Below, piece after piece: positions 1 to 7,415 of a stretch of DNA of 13,310 nt; positions within the stretch are counted from its first letter, which is position 1; each line of letters opens with the position of its first letter. The DNA lies in assembly GCA_001247695.2 (NCBI GenBank), contig LGRX02012685.1, forward strand, positions 1 through 13,310, given 5' to 3'. A program made the translations under genes and the position numbers. This DNA is from Cymbomonas tetramitiformis. Lineage: Eukaryota > Chlorophyta > Pyramimonadophyceae > Pyramimonadales > Pyramimonadaceae. The notes under the pieces are model-generated. The model was not told the origin of the DNA. It did not search any database and was given only the letters and a program-made list of their open reading frames with translations.

Positions 1-372
1 AAATGGTTTTCAGGCCCTGAAAATGACTTTCAGGCCCTGAAAATGGTTTTCAGGGTCTGAAAAGTCATTTTCAGGGCCTGAAAATGGTTTTCAGGGCCTG
101 AAAATCGTTTTCAGGGCCTGAAAATGGTTTTCAGGGCCCGAAAATGGTTTTCAAGGCCTGAAAAGTCATTTTCAGGGCCTGAAAATGCTTTTCAAGGCCT
201 GAAAAGTCATTTTCAGGGCCTGAAAATGGTTTTCAAGGCCTAAAAAGTCATTTTCAGGGCCTGAAAATGGTTTTCAGGCCCTGAAAATGGTTTTCAGGCC
301 CTGAAAATGACTTTCAGGCCCTGAAAATGGTTTTCAGGGCATGAAAATGAGTTTTCAGGCCCTGAAAATGCC
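1..372. repeat. Tandem array of 18 palindromic 20-21 bp units
   Basis: Eighteen consecutive units are present. Each has 8-bp arms TTTTCAGG / CCTGAAAA around one central base, plus a 3-4 base spacer (TGG, TGAC, GTCA, TCG, TGC). Both arms are intact in most units. The central base is C in units 1-2, 14-16 and 18, and G or a variant in units 3-13 and 17. Units 8-13 form a higher-order dimer in which a 'caaggcct' unit alternates with a GTCA-spaced 'cagggcct' unit, three times. The array touches the left edge, so its true length is unknown. It could be satellite-like DNA, the subterminal repeats of a DNA transposon, or an upstream control region; the sequence alone does not decide. Confidence 0.95.
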
Positions 373-765
373 CTATGTGAATTTTCAGGGCTTGGAACAT
401 TGTAAAATTTTCAGGCCCTGAAAACCATTTTCAGGGGGCAAGATGAGGACATGAGAATATAATTCTAAACTTTATATAACACGAAAAGTGAATAATATTT
501 TCAGGCCCTGAAAAAAAAGTTCAGGGGGCATCTTAAGAGTGTGAATTCCAAATTTTCAGGCCCTGAAAATTGGTGTAAAAATTATAGTATCCATGAAGTT
601 TTTTCTAAGGTGTATAACTAGCCTAGTATAAAACAAGTTTAGACCCTGAAAGTGATTTTCAGGCCCTGAAAACCATTTTCAGGGCCTGAAAAATATTTTC
701 AGGGCCTGAAAAAAAAGTTCAGGGGGCAATTTTTCAGGGGGCACAAAAAAAGTTCAGGGGGCAAT
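373..765. repeat. Degenerate, dispersed palindromes plus five ttcagggggca motifs
   Basis: After the regular array, single or paired copies of the TTTTCAGG(C/G)CCTGAAAA palindrome continue, separated by AT-rich DNA (around 391, 410-440, 500-530, 555-570 and 655-715). An 11-base motif ttcagggggca, which looks like one palindrome arm running into extra G's, occurs at 430, 520, 718, 733 and 753, always in the same orientation. The cluster stops about 45 bases before the ATG at 812. Such clusters of short repeats are known at the ends of some plant DNA transposons, but no terminal inverted repeat or target-site duplication can be identified here. Confidence 0.85.
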
Positions 766-811
766 CGTAAGTAGACCCCCATCTGCCGGATGTACTCCTT
801 GTGGTAGGACC

Positions 812-2254
812 ATGAATTTGGGTAGTAGCCCGGAGGGCGTGTCGGTGACGGCCCCGTTGAGGCAGGTGAATACTGCGGACCGGGTGGAGTTAGGACCCAG
901 CGTTACCCGTGACGACTACCTCTTCGTGGACAAGGACGCGGCATCGGTTGCCCCTAGCCGTGGGGGCGCGGGTTCCGAGGGGGATACGGTCACAGAGGAT
1001 GCACCGCCTGAGACAATTGCGTCTAAAGGGGCCTCAGGAAGGAAGCGCATGAGGTCGGATTTGGCTGACGGCCACACCTTGCAGAAGCGGGTTGCCGCGC
1101 CTGCGCACCTGGCCGTTCCACACCGAAGGGGGAGCCAAACACCGAGCGACGTGTCGGGTAGGGCACTTGATGCGGGCACGGGGAAAGGCACGGGGAAAGC
1201 TGGAGGTGGTCGTTCTCGAGGCCGGAGGTCAAGTGTCGGCAGTGGGGTGCTGTCACTATCACAGGCGGCGCAGGTAGATGTAGAGGAAGGAAGAAGTGGA
1301 CCTGTGCAGGTGGGCGTGACGAGTGAACAGTTGGAGGAGCTGTTGAGGAAGCAGGGAGAGGAGTTTGGTCGGAGCTTGGAAGCGTTGGAGCAGAGACAGC
1401 AGAGCGCGCTGGACCGGCGCTTAGAGCTGGAGCGCGCTAGTTTGGAGACGCTCGTGCCGCAAGTGCCGGCCTCCGAGGAACCGCGACCGGCACCTGCGGC
1501 GTCGGCGACGCCCACGGCGGAGCAAGTGACGGAGGGTGGAGTCCGTGTCTCCGAATGGGTGCAGATGGTGCCCCTGCTACCATCAATGATCTCAAGTCCG
1601 GAAGCAGTTCGTCAGGACGTCCCGCAGGCCCAGCAGGAGGAGGAACTCCTCCTGGCCCAGCAACTGCAGCAACTCCCACAGTCCCAGTCTCAGGTTCATC
1701 AGGTGCTGCAGCCCCAGCAGTTTCAGCAGGTGCTGCCGCCTCAGCAGCTTCAACAGCCGCAGCAGCCCTTGCTTGCAGCTGCAGCAACTCCCGCAGCCCC
1801 CGTCTCAGCTCCAACAGGTGCTGCCGCCTCAGCAGCTTCAACAGCCGCAGCAGCCCCTCCAGCTGCAGCAACTCCCGCAGCCCCAGTCTCAGCTTCAACA
1901 GGTGCAGCTACCCCAGCAGCTTCAACAGATGCAGCAGCTCCGGCAGCTTCAACCGGTGCTGCAGCCCCAGCAGCTTCAACCGGTGCAGCAGCCTCAGCAG
2001 CTTCAACAGCTGCAACAACTCCAGCAGCTTCAACAGCTGCAACAACTTCAGCAGCTCCAGCAGCTCTCGCAGCTTCAGCAATCCTAGCAGCTGCAACCAC
2101 AATTGCTCGCGCAACCCCAGCTATTCGCGCAACCCCAGCTATTCGCGCAACCACCGCAACTCCTCGCGCAACCCCAGCTGCTCGCGCAACCGCAGGTGCT
2201 CGCCCAACCACGCACAGCAGCTCGCCCAACCAGCACAGCAGCTTTTCACCCTGA
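812..2254 (+). CDS. Low-complexity protein: basic disordered N-terminus, coiled coil, Gln/Pro/Ala-rich C-terminus
   Basis: This 480-codon open frame starts at the first ATG after the repeat cluster (context ggaccATGA). I do not recognise a family. Residues 1-170 are hydrophilic and probably disordered. They include basic patches (GRKRMR at 76-81; a GGGRSRGRRSS stretch near 131-141) that could bind nucleic acid or act in nuclear import. Residues 171-214 have heptad-like Leu/Glu/Arg spacing and should form a short coiled coil. From about residue 270 comes a Gln/Leu/Pro tract that abruptly becomes Ala/Thr/Pro-rich near base 1770. That change marks a slip out of the Gln frame rather than a new domain, because the Gln-rich pattern continues in another frame. 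The body is far more GC-rich than the flanking DNA. It could be a host gene or an accessory or gag-like protein of an element; function unknown. The extended open frame is clear, the exact product is not. Confidence 0.6.
   Translation: MNLGSSPEGVSVTAPLRQVNTADRVELGPSVTRDDYLFVDKDAASVAPSRGGAGSEGDTVTEDAPPETIASKGASGRKRMRSDLADGHTLQKRVAAPAHLAVPHRRGSQTPSDVSGRALDAGTGKGTGKAGGGRSRGRRSSVGSGVLSLSQAAQVDVEEGRSGPVQVGVTSEQLEELLRKQGEEFGRSLEALEQRQQSALDRRLELERASLETLVPQVPASEEPRPAPAASATPTAEQVTEGGVRVSEWVQMVPLLPSMISSPEAVRQDVPQAQQEEELLLAQQLQQLPQSQSQVHQVLQPQQFQQVLPPQQLQQPQQPLLAAAATPAAPVSAPTGAAASAASTAAAAPPAAATPAAPVSASTGAATPAASTDAAAPAASTGAAAPAASTGAAASAASTAATTPAASTAATTSAAPAALAASAILAAATTIARATPAIRATPAIRATTATPRATPAARATAGARPTTHSSSPNQHSSFSP
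1730..1907 (+). repeat. 89-bp tandem duplication inside the Gln-rich tract
   Basis: The block beginning gtgctgccgcctcagcagct occurs at 1730 and again at 1819. The copies differ by a 4-base length change just after the shared 'cagcagccc' (ttgcttg versus ctc before cagctg). That difference is where the Gln-rich reading frame is lost, so the first copy carries the frame-changing indel. Shorter 12-15 bp CAG/CTT-rich repeats continue to about 2080 and 15-bp gcgcaaccccagct-type repeats to about 2210. Confidence 0.85.
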
Positions 2255-2334
2255 CCGCGGATCAATTGCAGGACCTTGCTCGTGGGGCTTCACGCTCACG
2301 TGTTTCCTTGGAAGAGCTGTTCGACAGGCGCTAG
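1773..2334 (+). pseudogene. Displaced continuation of the Gln-rich coding tract, in two other frames
   Basis: The Q/L/P-rich pattern of the preceding gene continues in the +1-shifted frame from about 1773 (LQQLPQP-type repeats, then LAQPQ/FAQPQ repeats from 2103), interrupted by one TAG at about 2085. Near 2207-2215 it shifts again, into a frame ending with a less repetitive tail (TADQLQDLARGASRSRVSLE at about 2254-2313) and a TAG at 2332. That tail looks like a genuine C-terminus. The simplest reading is an original gene of about 812-2334 that gained two frame-changing indels and one nonsense codon inside repeats. Sequencing or assembly error in this repetitive DNA is an equally plausible cause. 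Confidence 0.5.
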
Positions 2335-3538
2335 CTTAGAAATCGTTTGCCTAACTAAAAGTGCTATTTGAGCTGTCCCGAGAGCCGCATCTTGGTGCTT
2401 CGTGCTACAGTAAGCTGCAAATTTTGCATAACTCTAATAATCTGACACTACGGTAATCATGTCACTTGCAAGTATTCATACATTAGATTGTGTATGAACA
2501 TTGGAATATAAGCATGGAAATGCACTTGCATATTGAATTGCTCTTTATTTTCAAAACATCGGCCGTGTGCATGACACGGCAACCATCCTGATATTTGCAG
2601 TGAACAAATTGGTCCCGCGCGGCTCCTGCAAAACCCAAAATATCAAAATATTGCATTATTTTGTTTCTACGAACCTTCTCCGATGTTCTCCAAAAATATT
2701 AAATCATACAATATAATTTCCCGCTTGTTATTGGCCTTGTAGCGACACATTCATATGCCGCGCATGCATGCCAAGTGCAACATTCGATTTCCTGCCGTTT
2801 GCAGTGACCAAAATGGCCCCGCACGACTACTCCAAAACCCTAAACGTCAAAATTCATATTTTTGAGTTTGTCCAAACCTTCTCCAAACTTCTCCAAAAAT
2901 ATCAAACCGTGTAATATCATCATTTCCCGAAATTGTGCACTTTATAGCGGACCCCGCACACGCCGAACCCCCTCTCACAACTAATATTTCACCCACACCA
3001 CCCCGCCAGCAACCCTAAAACCCTAAAATATTGGACATGCAACCTTTTACTGCCTTCTACTATCATGTTGCACCTTCCCAAACCTTGTAATGGCCTTTTA
3101 TAAACTTATTAATGTGTCGCGCAAGCATTCCATGTGCACAACTTGATTCCCTGGTATTTGCAGTAAACGAAATGGCCCCGCACGGCTACTCCAAAACCCG
3201 AAATGTCAAAATTTTACATTTTTGAGTTTGTCCAAACCTTCTCCAAACTCCTCCAACCTTCTAACACTTCTAAATGTCATTTTTTCGAAAATTCGTCAAA
3301 TTATGCATAAACGTACCACCCACGCGTGCCACATGCCCAATAATGATCTAATGTAATTAAGTCTTGGTAGCAAATATTGTGGATCGATAAACAACAAACA
3401 ATAAAGTCGGATAATTATATAAATATAACTTGGTCGTAGGTATCATAAAACAAATAAGAATACCGAATTTAAATAAGTTTTCGTGCTCAAACCCTTATTG
3501 CTGAAAATACTTTATTGCTGGCCGGGAGGGGGGGATAA
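2335..3538. other. Intergenic AT-rich region, no supported gene
   Basis: No open frame of note is present on either strand. The stretch holds three diverged repeat copies (listed separately), one short CCCTAAAACCCTAAAA run at about 3010-3030, and AT-rich DNA from 3330 to 3535. Nothing else can be assigned. The boundary with the chromovirus remnant lies about 3540-3560. Confidence 0.7.
2555..3300 (+). repeat. Three diverged copies of a roughly 170-200 bp interspersed unit
   Basis: Each copy has the same order of landmarks: a tttgcagt(g/a)a core (at 2594, 2798 and 3157), then 'aaatggccccgca-cggctactccaaaaccc'-like sequence, then 'tttgagtttgtccaaaccttctccaaact', then an AT-rich 'ccaaaaatatcaaa' tail and 'atttcccg' or similar. 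The first copy is the most diverged (ggtcccgcgcggctcctgcaaaaccc). Upstream of the core all three share 'catgccaagtgcaac'-type sequence. Spacing between cores is 204 and 359 bases, so these are old local duplications or independent insertions of one family. Confidence 0.75.
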
Positions 3539-4771
3539 ATCAATAAAGAGGACACGGTAACACTTTCTGATACACAGAGACGCTGGCCTATTCCTGAGAT
3601 TGAGCTATTTGCCATTGTGGAGGGCTTCCGGTTCTTTCGCCACATTTTGCTGGGAGCTCCAGAGACTATCGTTCGCTCAGATCATCAGCCACTGGTTTAT
3701 TTCCAGTCCAAATCCACACTAAGCCCCAAACAGGCGAGGTGGTTGGATGAGCTCTCCGAGTACAACTTTCGGATTGAGCACATTGCAGGCGAGAAGAATA
3801 AGGTTGCAGATGCACTTACACGTATTTCTGCCCTCTTCGAACTCACTGATAGTATGCAACATCACATTGCCTCATTGGCAACCTCATCAGCTGATATAAC
3901 ATCTACAGACCCTACATTTATTGCTCTTATATCTGCATCATCGGGTCATCAGCTTCACGACATTATTATATCACAGTATGATCGTGACCCATTTGCACAA
4001 TCTATATTGTCCAAGCTGGCATCAGCGACATCATCACAGACAGTCAGCAATTTCGAACTCATTCAGGGATTGATCTATCGCAAGACCATTTTTGGCAGAC
4101 AGCTTTACATTCCACCTACTGCCAAAGTCCCTACAGATGACGGTGAGATCACACAGCTTCGCCACATTCTACTTCATGAATGTCACTCAGCAACTGTTTC
4201 TGGTAATGTAGGCAAAAATCGCATGCTCAATTTATTGCGTAGCCGGTATTACTGGCCAGGAATGACGAAGGCAGCAATCCAGTACATTCGGGAGTGCCCC
4301 GTGTGCCAACGCCAGAAAACGAGGAGACACAAAGCTTATGGTCAGTCACATATTCGCTATTGTGTGCCTAAGACAAAATGGCTTGATGTATCACTTGACT
4401 GGATTACTGATCTGCCTATCACTACTAACGGGCACGACAGCATATTTGTGGTAATGTGCCAATTCACTCATCGCTGTCATCTCATTCCTTTCAACATGAC
4501 CTGGACTGCTCAGCATACTGCTTCAATATATATGCAGCATATCTTCAAGCTCCATGGTCTTCCGAGGAACATCATTTCAGATCGAGATCCCAGATTTACT
4601 TCTTCATTCTGGCAAACACTGTGGAAATCTACTGGTACGAGATTGTCTATGACGTCTTCACACCATCCACAGTCGAATGCAAGCAATGAGCGAAGCCATG
4701 CCTTCATTGAGGACATCCTCAGGTATTTTACATTTTATTTGATGCATGATTCACCAACCTCTGGTTTATAA
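3539..4771 (+). pseudogene. pol: Chromovirus pol fragment: RNase H and integrase (zinc finger and DDE core)
   Basis: The frame is open from 3539 with no ATG before the homology; it is a truncated interior piece of pol. RNase H features are the PEIELFAIVEGF segment (about 3593-3628), SDHQPL (about 3680) and the VADALTR end (about 3806). The integrase N-terminal region follows (about 4157-4320), with LLHECH and CPVCQRQK; the position that is normally the second zinc His in a GHxG context reads SGNVG, so that ligand is Asn. The DDE core retains Asp at 4397 (LDWITDLP), Asp at 4580 (SDRDPRF) and Glu at 4688 (SNER), with 35 residues between the last two, the usual DD(35)E spacing. The frame then enters an intron-like insert and stops at 4769-4771. 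The family is certain; activity is very unlikely. Confidence 0.9.
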
Positions 4772-4797
4772 CTGATTAGAAAGTATTTTTTCCTCAG
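4723..4797 (+). other. 75-bp intron-like insertion in the integrase reading frame
   Basis: The insert begins GTATTTTA after CTCAG and ends TTTTTTCCTCAG before GTG, giving canonical donor and acceptor sequences with a pyrimidine tract. The 9-base word TCCTCAGGT lies across both junctions (4716-4724 and 4791-4799). The length is 25 x 3, so removal restores the same frame, which then continues toward the conserved LPLVEFAINN block. It contains an in-frame TAA at 4769-4771. It could be a recently gained spliceosomal intron, a small insertion with target-site duplication, or a pseudo-intron with no splicing. Confidence 0.6.
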
Positions 4798-5573
4798 GTG
4801 TTGTTGCAATGATACTTAAGCCAATTCGTGGGAGGACAAGTTGCCTCTGGTGGAGTTTGCAATTAACAACACAGTTTCTGCTACGACTGGTTATTCACCA
4901 TTTTATCTCGACTCGATGGCGCAACCACTTTCGCCTCATGATCTGGCAATCACTATTCCGCCAGAAGCTCCTGTTCCAATACAGAATGCTATTCGAGATC
5001 ACTTTGACCAGTACTCGGCTGTTCATGCCAAACGCGGTAGACAACATTTCCCGAGCAGCAGAAATCAACCGTGCCAGATTCAATAAGACTCACATGCCCC
5101 GACAATTTGCAATAGGGCAGAAAATTCTTCTACGGACTGAGTTTATTCAATGGACTGGTTTGACAGAGGCAGACAGACACTTTAAGCAGCCGTATATTGG
5201 GCCGTTTACCATATCCAAAGTTGTCAGCCATGGACGTGCTTACGAGCTAGATTTCGGGGATCTCGACATTCGTATCCACCCGGTTCAGCCTGTATCCAGA
5301 ATAGAGTTATATAATGACTCGATCCAAGCACCTTTGCCTCTGCCACAGATGATCACCGAAGAAGGGCAAACATTATTCGAGATATCACACATTCTCTCAG
5401 ATAAGATCACTAGAGGTGTCAAGTACTATTTAGTGCGATATGCTGGCTACGGCCCTGAACATGACACCTGGGTCAGAGCCACAGAGCTGACCAATGCAGC
5501 AGACATAATAGCTGCCTATGAAGGCTATCACTATATTAAGCCTATTGCCCTTACTTCTTGTAATATATACTAA
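4798..5573 (+). pseudogene. pol: Chromovirus pol fragment: integrase C-terminus and chromodomain
   Basis: Directly after the insert the same frame continues, meets a TAA at about 4819-4821 where the family has a sense codon, then runs through LPLVEFAINNTVSATTGYSP (from 4844) to a stop at 5084-5086. Around 5030 the homology changes frame and continues from AAEINRARFNKTHMPRQFAI (about 5058) through the GPFTI/V-type integrase C-terminal SH3-like fold (about 5190-5320). It ends with a chromodomain (about 5374-5530: FEISHILSD, YYLVRYAGYGPEHDTWV, helical tail). The chromodomain is thought to steer integration to methylated-histone chromatin in this family. The nonsense codon and frameshift show the copy is decayed. 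Confidence 0.85.
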
Positions 5574-6437
5574 TACATGTCGATCATCTATATACCCTGC
5601 TTTTAATGTTCTATCATTATGTTGTACCAGGAGCAGGAAATTGATCCTTCCTTGCTGAGGTGTAGTGAGCCTTGTACCAATTCATACCCTTGCACGGATA
5701 CGCATACATGCGGGTACCATATCTGTGGATAATAAAAAACTGCTATACTGCCTTTGCCAGACCGTGGTTTGTCATTCGGATCTTATGGCCAGTCATTCTG
5801 AACTGCCGGAATGTTCTGAGGTAGATGGAGTTGTGATCCTGAGTTGTGTTTGACACACATGACTAAACGAATTCACATTAGTACGTTGTCGAATCCATCT
5901 ATGAAATGTTCGTCAGAGCGCGCGTACCGGACCAAAAAAGGAGTTTGGCAGATCGGGTGAGGCTTTAAAGTAGTGGACTCATAGAGAGACCCTCCGATAT
6001 CTCGTTAAGCAGAGCCATCTCCGACTGCATTAAAAATCTCATCCACTCCCCCGTTGACACTCCAGAGCAGGATGGAGGGGAGGAAGGGTGGATGCACTAT
6101 ATATATCGCCGTGCATCGTTCGTTAAATCGTCGATAGCATCGTTCGTTACATCGTCGACGGCAAGCGCTATATCTCTCCGTAACGTAAACCTCGGAAGAT
6201 ACCCCGAGCGTCACTCTGAAATACGAAACGCCAAAGCAATCAGGGGGGCTACATCCTAAGAACTGTACGGCTATATGCCTAAGGTGAGGGTTTTAAAGCG
6301 GACTCAGTTCCCCCCGATATCCTAAAACACCTTGAGGGACGCCTCATCGGTGTAAGAAGACTGGTCAGTTCAACAACAAAGACAGCAAAGACATATACAA
6401 AGGTATGCACCCTATATTGTGAGGTCACAACACTTCT
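5574..6437 (+). other. Non-coding 3' region of the chromovirus
   Basis: From the chromodomain stop to the polypurine tract there are about 860 bases without a convincing open frame (short open stretches of 60-70 codons have no recognisable content). A 3' untranslated stretch of this size is plausible for a chromovirus. An unrelated insertion in this interval cannot be excluded. The only internal structure I see is a 24-bp tandem pair (listed separately). Confidence 0.5.
6113..6160 (+). repeat. Two tandem copies of a 24-bp unit
   Basis: gcatcgttcgttaaatcgtc-gata (6113-6136) is followed directly by gcatcgttcgttacatcgtc-gacg (6137-6160). The copies differ at one base in the body and two at the end. 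They sit in the non-coding 3' region of the chromovirus. Confidence 0.8.
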
Positions 6438-6448
6438 AAGAGGGGAGA
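6438..6448 (+). promoter_or_regulatory. Putative polypurine tract of the chromovirus
   Basis: The purine run aagaggggaga lies two bases before TGTCAGGGAT, which begins with the TG expected at an LTR start. In LTR retrotransposons this arrangement primes plus-strand DNA synthesis and marks the 3' LTR boundary. The position downstream of pol and the purine content support the call; there is no second LTR in the window to confirm it. Confidence 0.6.
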
Positions 6449-6450
6449 TC

Positions 6451-6700
6451 TGTCAGGGATATGACCGATGACATATGTGTCATACATGGCATACCTGTCA
6501 TATGTCATGTCATGTCATGTCATGTCATATGTCATATGTCATAATGACATACAGTCGTCGAGTATTGTCAGTACGGTCGACTATGACATGTACAGTCATA
6601 ATGTCTGTCATCCACCTAAGGTGAGTGACATCTGTCATCGAGAGGCCAAGTATATGGCATCGAGATGGCGAAGCAAGACAAGTTCTTGAAGTACCGAAGG
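6451..6700 (+). repeat. Putative start of 3' LTR with TGTCA pentamer array
   Basis: The stretch following the polypurine tract begins TGTCAGGGATATGACC. It contains a dense set of TGTCA words at 6496, 6503, 6508, 6513, 6518, 6523, 6530 and 6537, with the inverted TGACA word nearby at 6468-6472 and 6545-6549. In the U3 part of an LTR, such repeats are often transcription-factor sites or simply replication slippage. The LTR end is not identifiable; 6700 is a guess. Confidence 0.45.
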
Positions 6701-6791
6701 GTCCTGATAAGACGCGTCTTCGCTTCTAGCATGCACTGAACAACATGCGAGCATCAAAGGCTATATCGACCAGCCGATGCGGGAAGTTCAC

Positions 6792-6851
6792 CCAGTGCTC
6801 TCGGGTTCACAACCCGATGGTGGTAACGCATGAGATGCGTGAGGGCACTGG
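6792..6851 (+). other. Predicted three-way-junction RNA/DNA fold
   Basis: An outer stem pairs 6792-6802 with 6841-6851 (11 pairs, one of them G-U). It encloses two 3-base-loop hairpins: 6803-6807 with 6811-6815 (GGGTT/AACCC) and 6826-6831 with 6835-6840 (ACGCAT/ATGCGT). They are separated by the linker atggtggta. No known ribozyme core or tRNA pattern is satisfied. It lies downstream of the putative LTR start, so it could belong to the LTR transcript, to a foldback element, or be independent. Confidence 0.5.
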
Positions 6852-6998
6852 AAGTATATGAGGAGCATTGGGCTCAAGCAAGCACTTCTGGTCAACAGAC
6901 TGCTGCACTCATACACCCACCAGAATATTACGTTTGGCTGTTACCGTTCAATAATAGCAGCGTCACACATACTGGTCGCATCATCCACTGACCTTGTT

Positions 6999-7415
6999 TC
7001 AGCCCGTTGCCATTGCCTGCACCGTGGGTGTCGGGGTAATCTGGACCGCCGCCATTTCCTTCAAAAGGTACTGGACTTCGTTCACGGCGAAACCCGACTG
7101 GAGGTAAACCCAGTTTCCAGGTGTGAACTTGGCTTCCTTCAACACGCAACACATGTGCACGCACCAATGAACAGCGGTTCCTCGGCCACGTCTTGTCATC
7201 AACGTTTGCCACGTCTTGCAACTACACGAGATGCGTTGTCTTGCCACTTGTTGCTCGTTACGTTCTCCGAAGAATACCTCAGTGGACGCGTCGATGTAGC
7301 CGAACACAACTTGATGTGCAACTTCTTTCTTCCCAGCAACGGCCACGGTGAAACTGCGATCAAGAATGCCGTTGACAACATTTCGCCTTGAGAGCCTCGG
7401 AGTCGGGGCGCCCAC
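6999..7415 (-). CDS. 3' exon of an unrecognised minus-strand gene
   Basis: This exon begins at the acceptor AAATTTCGCAG|GTGGGCGCC (minus strand) in phase 0 and stays open for 139 codons to a stop at 6999-7001. It follows a 94-bp intron (7416-7509) whose donor is ACAG|GTGAAT, also phase 0, so the two exons join without changing frame. The product segment has a hydrophobic VVFGYIDASTEVFFGE stretch, several cysteines (ISCSCKTW, WCVHMCCVL) and a Gly/aromatic FTPGNWVYLQSGFAV segment, but no motif I can name. The end may instead be spliced onward: a donor-like AACAAG|GTCAGT lies just past the stop. Plus-strand open frames here are shadows. Confidence 0.55.
   Translation of the reverse strand: MGAPTPRLSRRNVVNGILDRSFTVAVAGKKEVAHQVVFGYIDASTEVFFGERNEQQVARQRISCSCKTWQTLMTRRGRGTAVHWCVHMCCVLKEAKFTPGNWVYLQSGFAVNEVQYLLKEMAAVQITPTPTVQAMATG

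Larger units (their letters stand above)
3539..6700 (+). mobile_element. 5'-truncated Ty3/Gypsy chromovirus (RNase H to 3' LTR start)
   Basis: The order RNase H, integrase zinc finger, integrase core, chromodomain, polypurine tract, LTR start is that of a chromovirus-type Ty3/Gypsy LTR retrotransposon. Gag, protease and reverse transcriptase are missing: coding similarity begins in the middle of RNase H at about 3548. No 5' LTR is in the window, so the 3' LTR end cannot be defined by comparison, and the right end given is only approximate. Truncation, an intron-like insertion, a nonsense codon and a frameshift make it non-autonomous and inactive as it stands. Confidence 0.85.

Noticed and set aside
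1..372. CRISPR array
   Set aside because: Units are 20-21 bp with 3-4 base, repeating spacers, not unique spacers of 25-40 bases, and the setting is eukaryotic.
916..2265. Long minus-strand open frames rich in Ala, Leu and Glu
   Set aside because: They are antisense reflections of the CAG/GCA-rich plus-strand tract; the plus strand has the better start and composition.
3010..3030. Interstitial telomere repeat (CCCTAAA)
   Set aside because: Only about two imperfect units here, and likewise near 7470-7500; too few and irregular to call telomeric.
6792..6851. Hammerhead ribozyme or tRNA
   Set aside because: The three-way junction lacks the CTGANGA and GAAA core on either strand. CGGG-TTCACAA-CCCG resembles a T-arm, but there is no acceptor, D or anticodon arm in the right order.
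6858..7391. 177-codon plus-strand open frame
   Set aside because: It lies opposite the minus-strand exon, which joins in phase through a good intron; codon content on the plus strand looks non-native.
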